This document shows, piece after piece, positions 22,884-34,953 of a DNA stretch of 64,000 bases (its first letter is position 1; every line of letters starts with the position of its first letter). The stretch covers positions 60,024,684 to 60,088,683 of the forward strand of contig CM043942.1 of the NCBI GenBank assembly GCA_014529385.2, in the 5' to 3' direction. The position numbers and the translations under genes were made by a program. The notes under the pieces are model-generated. The model did not search any database, had not been told where the DNA came from, and saw nothing but the letters and a program-made list of their open reading frames with translations. The DNA comes from Adiantum capillus-veneris. Its lineage: Eukaryota > Streptophyta > Polypodiopsida > Polypodiales > Pteridaceae.

Positions 22884-23771
22884 ATGACCCGGCTAGGGCT
22901 TGGAGGAATCACACAAAGAATGTGCGAGAGTGTCATAGGGTGCAAAGATTGAGAGGACTCAAGAGCGTGCATCCTCCAATGCAATAGAAATCATCCCAAA
23001 CAACTAATGTTAATCGCACATCAAGCATCAATTCAAGCAATCATCTACACACATCAAGCAATGAAGTGAAACACACTAATCTTGGAGTCTCTCAAGCACA
23101 ACTCTAATTACATGCATTGACGATTAAGCACACAAGATCACATTCAAGTCGGCCACCCCAACCATGCCAATCATGGTGTCCAAATCAAGTCACACATAAT
23201 CAAATTAAGCTCAAGGGTTCCTAAACCTACACACACACAAGCACACCATTACAGGACAACTCTAATCCCTCAATCACAAGTACGCCCACTCCACTCAATC
23301 GAGAGAGTTAGATAAGGACTCCACTAATCGGAGTAGCTTAGCAGAAGTAAGAGTTAGATTAGATAAGGTCAACACTTCAAAACAATGAAGGAAAGTAGAG
23401 AAACATTATTGACAACATAATGAAGACTAGATTAATTAAGAGAGTATTACACTAATTACATGTGATTAGCACTAGCCTTCTAAGCATCATGGGCATTAAG
23501 CTCAAAGGCTAGGCCATCAAGACCTACTCTAGGGAGAGAGTTCTCAAAAGGACCACTCTAGAATGACCTCTCATTAAGCATATGGCTCTTTTATAGCTTT
23601 GGGCCTCAAACCCTTCAACTATGGGATAAAGTGAGCTCTCTAGCCTAGACTCATACAACTTTGGAACTTCTAAATGAGCCCAAGCCCTATACAATGAAAA
23701 GTAAATATTGTGCACTATGGCACATCCACAGCTTGGTGCATAATTGGTGTAGCCGTTAGCCACTGCTAACA
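22770..23771 (-). repeat. B 5' LTR
   Basis: Minus-strand LTR TGTTAGCAG...CTTCAACA. Contains a ~54-nt GA tract (22828-22882) near its end. Confidence 0.9.
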
Positions 23772-24540
23772 CATCTCAAAGACACTGTCTTCAAAAAGAT
23801 GGATTTTGGAGAGAAAAAACAACTTCCTATGAATCTATTCAAAAATATGTAGACAAGTTTTGTGTCTAAGTGAAGATATGGTGGATTATGTCAACTCCTA
23901 AAGGCCACGCACCATATGTGCGATCATACACCATACCATGGTGGCTTCACGAATCCATTTCCAACAAGAGGCTAAGAAAAATCTTAAGCCCACGGAGAAC
24001 AAGGACCTTAACAATGACCCTAAGCGGAAGAACAATGTCCAAAAGCCTCCTAAAGGCAACTCCAACAATAACAAAGCTAAGGAGAAGGGAGTTTTTAAAG
24101 GCAAAAATAAGCTCTTTCCTGAAGAGCTTGAGCGTTATTGTAAAGATAACCATTGTTTCAAGTGCAGGGAGCAAGGGCATGCCTATCATTATTGCCCCCA
24201 CAAGAATACACGTAATAGCCTCCTAGAGCTACCTTGGTCAAAATCCAAGAAGAGGAAGCTCACCACAAAGGATCTCCTCCATGCCATTCTTGGGGAAAGG
24301 TAAGAGAACATGATGCTTTTATTCTCTTTGAACATGTTTCTACTCACAATTTCATATCCACAGAGTTGTCCACCAAGCGAGGCATCCAAGCCTATGAGAT
24401 GGGAGATGTCCGACTCGCCGATGGTGCTTTCAAGGGGCAAGAAGCTTCAGTCACTCCCTTAACTAAGAAATTGAGCTCCATGTCCAGATTATGTAGACAA
24501 AGAGGACTTATTCATCTCTCCTCTCACGCATGAGGATGTA
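23772..24540 (+). pseudogene. A(+) gag 3' part with zinc knuckle, and protease remnant
   Basis: The frame picks up from 4480 as HLKDTVFKKMDFGEKKQ. A 36-bp copy of 4432-4467 is then inserted (about 23829-23864) and disrupts it. Further on, RIHFQQEAKKNLKP and a K/N-rich linker lead to the zinc knuckle HCFKCREQGHAYHYC (about 24151-24195). A TAA closes the segment near 24301. The protease position reads FEHVSTHNFIS, so the catalytic Asp-Ser/Thr-Gly site is lost, then decays into a frameshifted tail. Gag would package RNA; protease would cleave the polyprotein; neither can be functional here. Confidence 0.85.
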
Positions 24541-25506
24541 ATCCTAGGGGCACCATGGTTTGATTGCATGGCTGCCAATGTTAAATTCCCTAAAAGGAAA
24601 ATCTATTTTAGATCCAGGAAAAAAGATATGTACATAGATGCTAAGGAGTTGGGTAACACCATACTGATTGTACATACACAAGCTTTCAATAAGTCAATAA
24701 AGAGCTCTATTTCCATGTATATGATTTTTGTTAAATATTCTCAAAATGAACCTAATGCTTCAGCAAAAGAAAATATAAATAACCACAAGGAATTAGAGTT
24801 ATCCAATTTTCTCAAGGGATTTCAAGATCTTTTTATTGACGACATCCCTTGTGAACTACCTCCTAAACGAGGCAATGATGACCATGCACTTGAAATTCTC
24901 CCAAGAAGTTCACCGCCTAATAAACCTCCTTATAGAGTTTCTCAAGCTCAACAAGAGGAGATAATGCGGCTAGTGCATGAGTTAGTTGAGAAGGGCATGG
25001 TTAGGCCTAGCTCATCTCCATTTCCTTCACCCGTGCTATTAGTGCAAAAGAAAGACGGCACATATCGTATGTGTGTCGACTATAGAGCACTAAATACTAT
25101 CACTATCAAAGCCTGTTCCACGGGTAGAAGACCTATTTGATAAGATGCAAGGGTCAACCTACTTCAGTAGGATTTCCCTAAACCATCAAATAAGGATAGT
25201 TGATCAAGACATTGTAAATACCGCATTTCGCACCACATTTGGTCTTTACAAATACATTGTCATGCCTTTTGAATTGACCAATGCACCAGCCACATTCAAC
25301 CGCTTGATGGAGAAGCTATTCAAGCATCAACAAACCTTTATCGGAGTGTTCTTTGATGATATATTCAACTACTCTAATTCATTACACAAACACAAGAAAC
25401 ACCTCCATGTAATATTTTTAGTGGTACGAGAGACTAAACTTTATATTAATCAAAAGAAAAGTAATTTTTTCTTACAAGAGATTTAGTATTTAGGTCACAT
25501 TATCTC
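24541..25506 (+). pseudogene. A(+) reverse transcriptase, 5' two thirds
   Basis: 24568-25140 includes the linker and N-terminal fingers ([41 protein letters not shown]). A frameshift near 25110 replaces the expected [14 protein letters not shown] by a short tail. The frame returns at 25145 with GSTYFSRISL, TTFGLYKYIVMPF, LTNAPATFNRLM and the catalytic VFFDDIF (about 25349). After YLGHIIS at about 25506 the thumb and most of the first RNase H are deleted. Confidence 0.85.
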
Positions 25507-27126
25507 TCTCCTTTCATTACGGAGAGGGATCACCAAAGCCTTAAGTACTTCATGACGCAGACCAAGCTCTCCAACAAACAAATGAAGTGGGAAAATTTCC
25601 TTTCGCAATTTCATTTTCATATTGCTCACATTGCTGGAAAGCATAATCAAGTAGCCGATGCACTCTCAAGATGATCAAGAGTGAATGCGGTTTGCATAGC
25701 AACTCATAATGATATATCTTCTATGATAGATGAGTACACTATTGATCTCGATTTTAGAGATGTGATTTCAGCTTTTTCACTAGAGAAAAAAGAGGAACCA
25801 TTTACTTTACAAGATGGTTATCTTCTCTATGGAAATAGACTATGCGTTACTTACTCACTACGTGAGAAAGTAATGCATGAATCTCATGCTCCTCCTTATG
25901 CGGGGCATAGAGGGATTCAGTCTACCTAAAAGGGATTGAAACATATTTCTATTGGCCTGCCACATGAAAGCAAACATACAAGAGTATGTTTCTAAATGTG
26001 TGGTATGTCAAGAGACAAATTTTGATAGAGGGAAGCAACCTGGATTGCTTCAACCTTTGCCAATCCCTAATTAACCATGGGAGAGCATATCCATGGATTT
26101 TATCTTTGGATTGCCCAAGTCTATCCATGGGAAGACAAGAATATGGATGATAGTAGACAGGTTCAACAAACAAGCCCATTTTATACATGTCAAAACGACT
26201 ATCAAAGCCCATCAAATGGCAACCTCTTCATATCACAAATCTTCAAGTACCATGGCTTGCCAATGTCCATAGTATTGGATAGAGATCCTAGAATGACCAA
26301 TAATTTCTGGAAGGGTCTCTTTGAGAATTTAGGGACAAGTCTAAACTTCTCTTTGGCATATCACCCACAAACGGATGGCCAAAGTTAAATAGCTAATCTA
26401 GCAATTCTTGATTTACTAAAATCCTATGTAATGGAAGTAGATCAAAGGTCCCAATGGGAGAAGTACTTACCCTTAGTGGAGTATGGCTACAATAACATTG
26501 TACATACTTCCACGAGAAAAGCACCTTTCAAGGTAATTGAGGGAATATCCAAAAGTCCCCTACTACTTTAAGGTACACGGGAAGATCTTCGCTGCAAATT
26601 AGTATCGCTAAGAGCTACAAAAATATTTTATAAAGGTTAAGGATGGTAGATCTATCTCATAGCAAAGGCAAAAGGCTGCTGCTACTGATAAGCAAAAAAG
26701 AGCCCAAGACTTTAAAGAAAATGATTTGGTTTTGCTTAAATTTTCCAAGGGGCAAGAATCGTACGAACACCAAAAGTACTATTCTAGATTCTTAGACCAA
26801 TCAATGAGATGACCTATCAACTCAAGCTGCCCAGTCATTGGCTCATACATAATGCTTCTCATGTGAGCCTATCAAATCCTTACAAAGAAGAGCCACCTCA
26901 AGAACCAACTATTGAAGACCCACCGGAGATCGAGGACCAAGAAGAAGTGATGCAGCCCAATTCCATTCTCCGACATGAAAACAAGGTGTTGAGAGGCGGT
27001 AAGATTATCCGACAATACCTTATTAAGTCTAAGAACTATCCTTTTGAAGATGCTAGATGGATGCAAGGCATACAATTAAAGGATAACCTAAACTTTGTCA
27101 ATGCTCACAATGCTTCCCTAGAGTAA
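25507..27126 (+). pseudogene. A(+) RNase H end, integrase and chromodomain-like tail
   Basis: Resumes at HQSLKYFMTQTKLS and HIAGKHNQVADALSR (RNase H connection). The integrase zinc finger shows HESHAPPYAGHRG; the core shows SMDFIFGLPKS, LDRDPRMT and YHPQTDGQS. The glutamate expected next is a TAA (26386-26388), removing the third catalytic acid. Many other stops follow (26040-26790). The end is fairly clean: YQLKLPSHWLIHNASHVSL, then a chromodomain-like ILRHENKVLRGGKIIRQYLIK and SKNYPFEDARWM. This places A among chromoviruses. Confidence 0.85.
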
Positions 27127-27480
27127 GAAAATATACAAATGTTTAAATGAACAAATTTTTTGTCTTATAAGACTCTCTTTTTGTTATTTGTGCACAAATA
27201 TTAAGAAGTATGCATGCTTAGGATCAAGTTTGCGGAGACGACATCTCCCAAACAACAAGTAGAGCTTGTCACTCTACTATGGAAGATTTATAGGACTAAT
27301 GTGCAGACATGCTTGCAGCAGTTTGGGCTCTCAAGCACCAAATGGACTAGTCATCCATTCTGGAACGGTGTCGTAGGGTAAAATAACGATCCTCTACCCG
27401 CCGCTAGGAAAAGGACTAATGACTATGCTTTATCATCTCTACCTCATAGTCAAGGAAAACTAATCTCAAGAGAGAGGTAA
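27127..27480 (+). other. A(+) 3' untranslated region and polypurine tract
   Basis: Non-coding tail ending in CTCAAGAGAGAGGTAA (about 27465-27480), a purine-rich primer just before the LTR. Confidence 0.7.
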
Positions 27481-28838
27481 TGTCATAATAACTAATATCT
27501 AATTCTCCTGAATGATTTTCTCATGTTAAACGGATCACTTAATATGGGAAAGTACCAGGGGAGAGAAAGCTAGATTATTTGTCAGGCTAGCAGACCAGTC
27601 ACAGTAGGGATCCAAAGGATAGAAAATAGGGATCCAAAGGGGTACCATTTGTAGAAGAGCAATGTGCTTCAAAGACCTAAGGTTAAGCCCATTAAGACTT
27701 TAAAAATGCTAAGGTTCCCAAATCCAAAGGGTAAGTCCAAATGGTCAAGCTTAAGGAAATTGGATGCTTTGTAATTGTACACAAAGTCTTGCTAGATCCC
27801 TACAAGGGAGGGGGAGAGCTCTAAAGGTAGTGGAAGAGAGAGAAAGAGGTGAGATAACACACACACACTCAAAGCCTCCTCTGGACCAATGAGAATTAGG
27901 CTAGAGTAAATTTAGTTTAATTAATTTAAAAATAGTATATAAAAAAACCAATAGAAATTAAGTCTCCTGGATGATTATTGGACCGCCTACCAAGGGGTCC
28001 AATAGGAATTAAGCAGCCCAATGGCTTGCTTAATTCCTATTGGCCAAAAGGAAAAAAGTTCCAATGGGGATTTAAATGAATTTAGTTATTTACCTAAGCT
28101 CTCTCTAAAGTGAAATGAGGGACACTTGTCAGAAGTCTTTTCATTTGACCACTTAAATCCTATTGGCTAAGCTTGGAAAGGTCCAATGGGACGCCAGCAA
28201 GAGGGGTCGACCAAGAGGAGAGAGGGGGCTAATTTGTGAAGACATTATTCCACACACACGCACATTGGCTCATGTGTGAAGCAAAGAAGACTCTCTCTCG
28301 TTCTCAAGATTAAATGGAAAGCTCATCATCTACTCCAAGCTTGTGAGAAGGGGGACCTACACCAGCAACTCTTGGATTTGTGATTCAAATCCAACTAAGA
28401 GACAAGCTTCAATTCATGCTCATCTGCTCTACCATACTAATTACGAAGCTATGATAAGCTTTTATGAGTGATTATGTGAGGAGATATACTTCTTTCTCGT
28501 AAGAATACTCCTTCTTACAAAGAATTGTATTGTTAAATGAAGGAGCACAAAGAATTGTATTGTAAAATGTCTCCCTTGATGGGGGAAACCTATATTACAA
28601 AGCCTTTTGGAGGGGGGACCGACTCCATGTAAATACGGTCTTCAACTGTTGTCAATAGCTTAATTTCTCTCTCTCTTTAAGTGTTGTTCATGCCTATCTA
28701 GCTATGTGTTATGATTTTTGTTTCTCTCTCCATCCAAGCACTCTTGTTTTGCTCACTAGAAATCTATTCTAATGAAATTCTCACTATGTTTATGCTATTT
28801 TCCACTACACACAAGTTACTAGGCCATTAAATGCTACA
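27481..28838 (+). repeat. Family A LTR, plus orientation
   Basis: TGTCATAATAAC...ATGCTACA, 1358 bp, followed by TTGGTAT, which is how the primer site begins. U3 carries an array of CCAAT-containing motifs in alternating direction (27948-28192), including a 17-bp inverted repeat at 27999-28043. The inverse copy is at 36075-37621. Confidence 0.9.
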
Positions 28839-28845
28839 TTGGTAT

Positions 28846-29432
28846 TGTTGAATAGAGGCTAATACTTTGTCCGTAGCACCAAAGGTGCCATCGTAGGTAA
28901 GGAAAGATATGTTTTTTCCTCCCTCTTTGAACTTCTTGACCTTGGACGACCTCTTCCACGCGGCGTAGGATTTCCTACAGACTCTTCTTTTTGGTGGTTT
29001 AAAAGTTGCACTGTTGCTTTCTTCGGAAGATGAAGAATTTGAGAAAGATGGAGAAGAGGGTGACCTCTTTCTCACCTTTTTCTTGACTTTTTTCCTCCTT
29101 GTCTGCACCATCACTTTCTTCATAAGAGGAAGAGGATGAAGAAAATGGAGAAGAGGCCAGGTGACCACTTTCTCACCTTTTTCTTTTCTTGTTTTTTGTC
29201 ATCCCTCTTTGAATTATGGTGTGGAGAAGTGTGCGATGGTCTTCTCTGTTTAGGGGGTGATGGAGAGTGTTTTTCCCGCCATCTTTGTGGATACATCTCT
29301 ATCGAAGTGGACATCATTAGTAGCCTCATCATTAGCAAAATCAAAGCTATCAAAATTAATTTCACTCTCTTTACTATTGTCACTCATTTTAACAACTTTT
29401 AGGTGTAGACTTTTTAAGGTATACTTCGGCAC
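28846..29432 (-). pseudogene. A(-) gag, N-terminal part
   Basis: Starts upstream of MSDNSKESEINFDSFDFAND and carries HTSPHHNSKRDDKK, KKVRKRSPSSPSFSNSSSS and SYAAWKRSSKVKKFKEGG, ending FGATDKVLASIQQ. Compared with A(+) it lacks about 300 bp near the N-terminus and has a frameshift near 29140. It preserves the start codon and the tryptophan lost in A(+). It is cut at 28846-28853. Confidence 0.85.
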
Positions 29433-29652
29433 TTCAAGCCCTAGTTGCTACTCCTCTTTACCCCTTTAGAAATGTAAAGCACTCAAGCTCGTGTACCCCT
29501 CTCTCAAATATAATTAATTGCAAGGAATAGAAGAGAGGGTCTTTCAACACCAAAACAGTGCCGGCTCTTGTCAAGCTTCTAATAGCTCAATAGTGGTTAA
29601 GCCGTACATATGCCTCATAGGACTCCACTATTAAGACCATAGCTCTCGATGG
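29433..29652 (-). other. A(-) leader, part next to gag
   Basis: Inverse of the A(+) leader (about 3100-3370). Joins 35924 after removal of G: ...GGTGATG / ATGCCCCGTTATC against A(+) GGTGATG CTTTGTTATC. Confidence 0.8.
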
Positions 29653-29657
29653 TGATG

Positions 29658-29836
29658 TTGAAGACCTAGGGTAACTGAATATAGGATCCTCCTCCCTACA
29701 CCGCCCCTTATATAGGCCTAGATCCTAGCTCTTGCCCTAAGCGGATCCCCAATCCGCACAGGTCGAGTTTAGGCCCTTGGCCTAGGTCCTTGACCCCCCA
29801 GCTTGGGCATTGCTCCGTAGGACCCTTGTCCTGACA
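29658..29836 (-). repeat. G 3' LTR
   Basis: Matches 35742-35918. Next to it, 29837-29850 on the minus strand is the purine tract. Confidence 0.9.
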
Positions 29837-29850
29837 TTACTTCCCTCTTA

Positions 29851-32631
29851 AGGAAGAGTTTTCTTCCTCGAAAACACAAGTAGTTAATATCTTCTTAAGA
29901 ATACTGATGTTTTCTGTATTGATGTCCCATACGTGATCCAGTTGTCTGTATGACTGATAATTGGTGTAGTGAGGAGGTTCAATGAAACCAAGAGCAACAT
30001 CTTATTTTCAACATTGTTGTCCTTTTGCAACCACTTGGGTCTAAATGGTAACTCCATTTATAACTCACTTGAGTACTGTAAAGGAGTAACCACAACTAAG
30101 AGTTGTTCAAATACATAACTAGTTTTCAGATCTTTTGAAGTTACTGGAATAATGCAAGGAAACCTTGATTTCCTAATCGCGTGAGTATCTTGAAAAGTTC
30201 ATAGATAGGGAGTGTCCTCTTGTTAGAATTCTGAATAGTTTGGAACACAAAGAACTACATGTTCATCCCTAATGAAGGTTACTTGCCAACATACTTTTTC
30301 AGCACACCTGGTAAGTCCTTGACGAATGAAACTATTGAAACAATCTCCAACCCCACCACAACAGGTGTTCAAAGTCGAAAACCATACTTAAGCAAATTCT
30401 AGAATAGGGAGAAACTCATCTATTCAAAAATGCATTGTGCTAACGTATGCTCTTAGCAAAAGAAATATTTGTAAGTTGCCCATCCAACACGAGATGAATA
30501 GAAACCGTAAGAGTGAGGTGTTGTTCCCCAACCACTTATAGAAAATCTTCCCCGCCTGTCGAGAAACTAGGACTCAATCATTGAGTATCCAGCCATATTT
30601 TTTATATCGAGTGACAACAACCAACTAGGTTGAAAATGGGTGGACTGGAGTAAGCTCCTAGAGTTTAGACACCCATCTTGAGCCAATGCCTTGTATGGCA
30701 GGGTGTAAACACATAATAAATATGTAGGAGAAATTGCACATGTAGTGCAAAAAGGTGCAGAAGAATAAAGTGCATGAATTTGCATACCGCTCCAAATAAA
30801 TCAGTGTTAAACACTAGGGCTGATAACACCTAGTGTGCATTCCTTTAACACAAACTTATCCAAACCGCAATTCCATGACAAGACTTTCCACGATACGTAC
30901 ATGAAAGCCTTTCAACAAGAGTTGGACCATAACATAATGTGAAAGCCTAGTCACACCTATGTACCAACCATGAGACATTCTCAGTAGCTTAGCATACTTG
31001 GCTATATGTAGAAACGACCCTCCGTTAAGATGTTTTCACAGCACTTGTCATTGCAACAAGTCTGTACTGAGTACCCGACAATTTCTGGCCCACTGAAATT
31101 GTTCGTGATACGATATGCTCCAAATGGTCTAATAAACGGATACGACCAACACGTAGGGACTTTGTCGTGACACATCAGTAAGAATTAGGCGCCAGTGTCA
31201 GTCCCAAAGACTCATATTCACCACATGTGGAATATGTCTCAAATAAAGATGGCCGAAAAAGCGACATCCATCAAGTACAAGATGTACTTGTGTGTGGAGG
31301 AACTGCAAAACACTCTGCGACAAGAGTGAGAGGGACCCTCATTATCTTTCTACACACTGGCTAAAACGAACTCCTTGAGTTACTAGACCATGTTGTATCC
31401 CATGTGACAACATGTGCCAAATTGAACCCTACAAGTAGGTTTGTAACAGCATAAGACAGAAAGATAGATTGGACACTTGGCCCAAAATACTTTGTGCTAG
31501 CATACCCTTGGCATGGCTCTGTAACATTCAAGCGTACTTAAACGTCTTGAAAAACCAAGCAAAGCATACTAAAAATGGAATAACACCAAATCAATAGATG
31601 TGTACCTGGAGATTTGAACATAATGTACTCTTACCTGTATTCAAATGGAGAGGAGCACGTCTCGTACCTGAAAAAACAAACAGCATTGCACTGGGAACCC
31701 TGGGTGTTGCCTTTGCAATCCAATCTATGTAGTTAAACCCCTTGGTAAGACTCTTTGTAGAAACTGCTCAACTAGCAGATAACGGTAACCAACATAGTCA
31801 ATCATGTACAAAATGATTGGAATCCACTTAAAAAGTGTCTCCGTCCGCTACCACATGTGGTAGATTGCAAAATTATTTCCTTGAAAGTATAAGTGGGAGA
31901 GATCAATTGTGATCCTCAATGCAGATCAAACTGTGATTCTTAATGCCTATGGGGTGAGGTAACAATCACCCGCCGGGTCTTACCCCAAAACAATATGTCC
32001 ATAGACACGTCGTAGTGCTATAGAGAGAGCAAGAAATCCACAAAAGTAAACTGCCGAGCTCTAATGGACAGCCATGCTATCGCAATTGATTGCAGCTGCA
32101 TCGATACTGCCTTATAGAGCTCAGTTGTGCTGTGAGTTGAAGAGTATAAAAACTCAGCTTGGGTGTCGCACTGAAAACATGTAGTGAAAAAAATGACACC
32201 CTAGACATCCGTAATGACCAGACTCTTGCTTGTCCAATAATGTCGATGTGTACTTCCCTGGGTAGATCTGGTTGATCTTGAAAAGAATTATCCGAAGAAT
32301 GCCAATAGTTAGGTCTTACCCTTGTCCTGACAATGGCTCTTAGCCGGTGTGGCTCATAGCCATTATGAAAATTAGTGTTCAATGGACAAACCGATGAAGA
32401 CTAATTTGAGTAGCATCTTAGCCACATGTTAGTTGAGAGTTAAAGCACCTTGGCTCAGGCTGACTTACGGGCAAAACATGTATCAAAAGATTCTGAAAAA
32501 GTTTTCATTTTTCTTGAGAGAAATAAGAAAAAGAAAGAGAAGAAGAGCATGTGTTCCTTAAATTTCTAGAGTGTGTGCCCAGAATGTGTGCTCTTAGGCA
32601 TCGTATGCCTCATTTGCAGATTATCCTATAA
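29851..32631 (-). other. Decayed pol region of G
   Basis: No frame longer than about 100 codons. The minus-strand segment at 30130-30220 reads like an integrase C-terminus (ILTRLGNQGFLALFQ) and 29850-29960 like a chromodomain remnant, both weak. Confidence 0.35.
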
Positions 32632-33690
32632 GCATGCAACAATCTGACTATATGATGCTCGCCTCACGAGAGGTAACACAAGTCACATCTTGACCATCTA
32701 CCGTGTATGGCTTGTGATTGTATGGGGATGACTTGAATAGGGCTCCTTGCCAGTGAATCCAGTAGAAATTCTAGGTTCTTTTTAGTGGTATATGCCTTGA
32801 TAGCAACCATGAATAAAATTATGGGAAACGATTCATAACTAATATTGTCCTTAATAGAGTGATTGTGTGAGAGCGTACTTTATACCACCTGGATAGCATG
32901 CAACAATCTGACTATATGATGCTCGCCTCACGAGAGGTAACACAAGTCACATCTTGACCATCTACCGTGTATGGCTTGTGATTGTATGGGGATGACTTGA
33001 ATAGGGCTCCTTGCCAGTGAATCCAGTAGAAATTCTAGGTTCTTTTTAGTGGTATATGCCTTGATAGCAACCATGAATAAAATTATGGGAAACAATTCAT
33101 AACTAATATTGTCCTTAACAGAGTGATTGTGTGAGAGCGTACTTTATACCATCTGGATAGCATGACAATCTGACTATATGATGCTCGCCTCACGAGAGTT
33201 AACACAAGTCACATCTTGACCATCTACCGTGTATGGCTTGTGACTGTATGGGGATGACTTGAATAGGGCTCCTTGCCAGTGAATCCAATAGAAATTCTAG
33301 GTTCTTTTTAGTGGTATATGCCTTGATAGCAACCATGAATAAAATTATGGGAAACAATTCATAACTATATTGTCCTTGACAGAGTGATTGTGTGAGAGCG
33401 TACTGTATACCACCTGGATAGCATGACAATCTGACTATATGATGCTCGCCTCACGAGAGTTAACACAAGTCACATCTTGACCATCTACCGTGTATGGATT
33501 GTGACTGTATGGGGATGACTTGAATAGGGCTCCTTGCCAGTGAATCCAGTAGAAATTCTAGGTTCTTTTTAGTGGTATATGCCTTGGTAACAACCATGAA
33601 TAAAATTATGGGAAACAATTCATAACTAATATTGTCCTTGACAGAGTAATTGTGTGAGAGCGTACTTTATACCATCTGGATAGCATGCCT
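32632..33690. repeat. Tandem repeat, four units of 261-264 bp inside G
   Basis: Units begin at about 32632, 32896, 33158 and 33419 (AATCTGACTATATGATGCTC recurs at 32641, 32905, 33167, 33428). They are about 95% alike by eye. The unit has no ORF. Larger and more alike than typical retroelement-internal minisatellites. Confidence 0.95.
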
Positions 33691-34227
33691 TGCATACAAA
33701 ACCGGAAGCCCGTGGCTACCGTGACAACCGTAAAAGTCCACACCATAAGTGCCTTGCACCGGCTAGACTAGTAGGGATTCGATGAGATGATATCCTGATT
33801 AATGTAGGTGCCCCAAACATGGTTGCTAATTGCTCTTGACACCGAGTTAATCGGAGTACAAATTAGAGTCCTTGTTTCATGAGAAATGGGCCAAGCATTT
33901 GGCTTTGCACAACAAACAATATTGTCCAAAGTAAATGCGAAACATGAAATTGTAGGACACGTGTATCATATACAACCTAATGCAGTGATCTTGCATGCGT
34001 CTCATAATGTTTTCGGCGGATCGTATAAGCCGAGATGATGTTACTGGTCGTACCAAAATGACTATAGCAGAAAATAAATTGGGTCATAACATTACCCAAT
34101 TCCAAAAACTTACAATACGCTCAAAATCCATATGCAAGTATGAGAAAATGGCTAAGCATAACATGTTCAAAAGCCATATAACTATTGTGCCGTGCACCAA
34201 AACTGGAGTTTATGTCAAATCACAAAC

Positions 34228-34953
34228 TCATGCATCATGCTTAAGTTGTCGGACATGTGGACACTGCTTTTTTTGATGCGTTCCTAAGCAATAAAAGCAT
34301 AATTTTTGACGCTTTGCCCGTTGAAAGTCTGATTGTGAGAGTCGCTTCCTGACCACGTTGGTCACGACCAAATCTATATCGACAATAGATTTCTCTTGTA
34401 CCTTCTGGACCTCTTTGGTCATAACTGTTGGGCAGACAACTCCTTGGGTTGCTGGCAAGTGAGAAGCTGATTCTGGTAACATATTGTAAATTAATCATGT
34501 GAGGTTGTCCACTTGAGTATCCAATATCTGGACCCGTACAGCGAGCTTGCAAAATCGTGTCTCAAAAGTTTTCCAGTCCTGTCGAGTCATGAACTCCCTG
34601 GCATCCGGCAAATTACTATCATCGTCCAGAATATCAAACATGCTCTGAGGAGGAGGTGTAGATACTCGCGGAGAGAAAGATAGACTACCTCGGTATGCAT
34701 CGTCCATCCCGATTGCGACATGGGTACCCTCCATGAGAGTATCCGGCCACACGACATCCACAAGTGAAGCAAAGCCCAAGGATTCGAAGTCAAACATGTG
34801 TTCAATTTCCACACTCATGGAGAATCCGTGTTGTGCGAACAAAAGAGAAAACAATACCTTGGAGTGCAAAAACACTCGTAGCTGTATCAAACATAGAGGC
34901 CGGTGATGAGCCGTACTAACTTCACCTACGGTCGTAAAGAAGGTGAATTTCAA
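34228..34953 (-). pseudogene. G gag remnant with zinc knuckle
   Basis: Two ORFs in one frame separated by a TGA at 34495-34497. The first ends MTRQDWKTFETRFCKL and a leucine/valine heptad-like stretch. The second carries RLSQSDFQRAKRQKL and then CFYCLGTHQKKQC, a zinc knuckle with three rather than four residues between the second Cys and His. The capsid core expected between the two parts is missing, so the gag is internally deleted. Confidence 0.65.

Noticed and set aside
32632-33690. Regularly spaced repeats suggestive of a CRISPR array
   Set aside because: Units are 262 bp and contiguous with no unique spacers; this is a tandem repeat in a plant retroelement.
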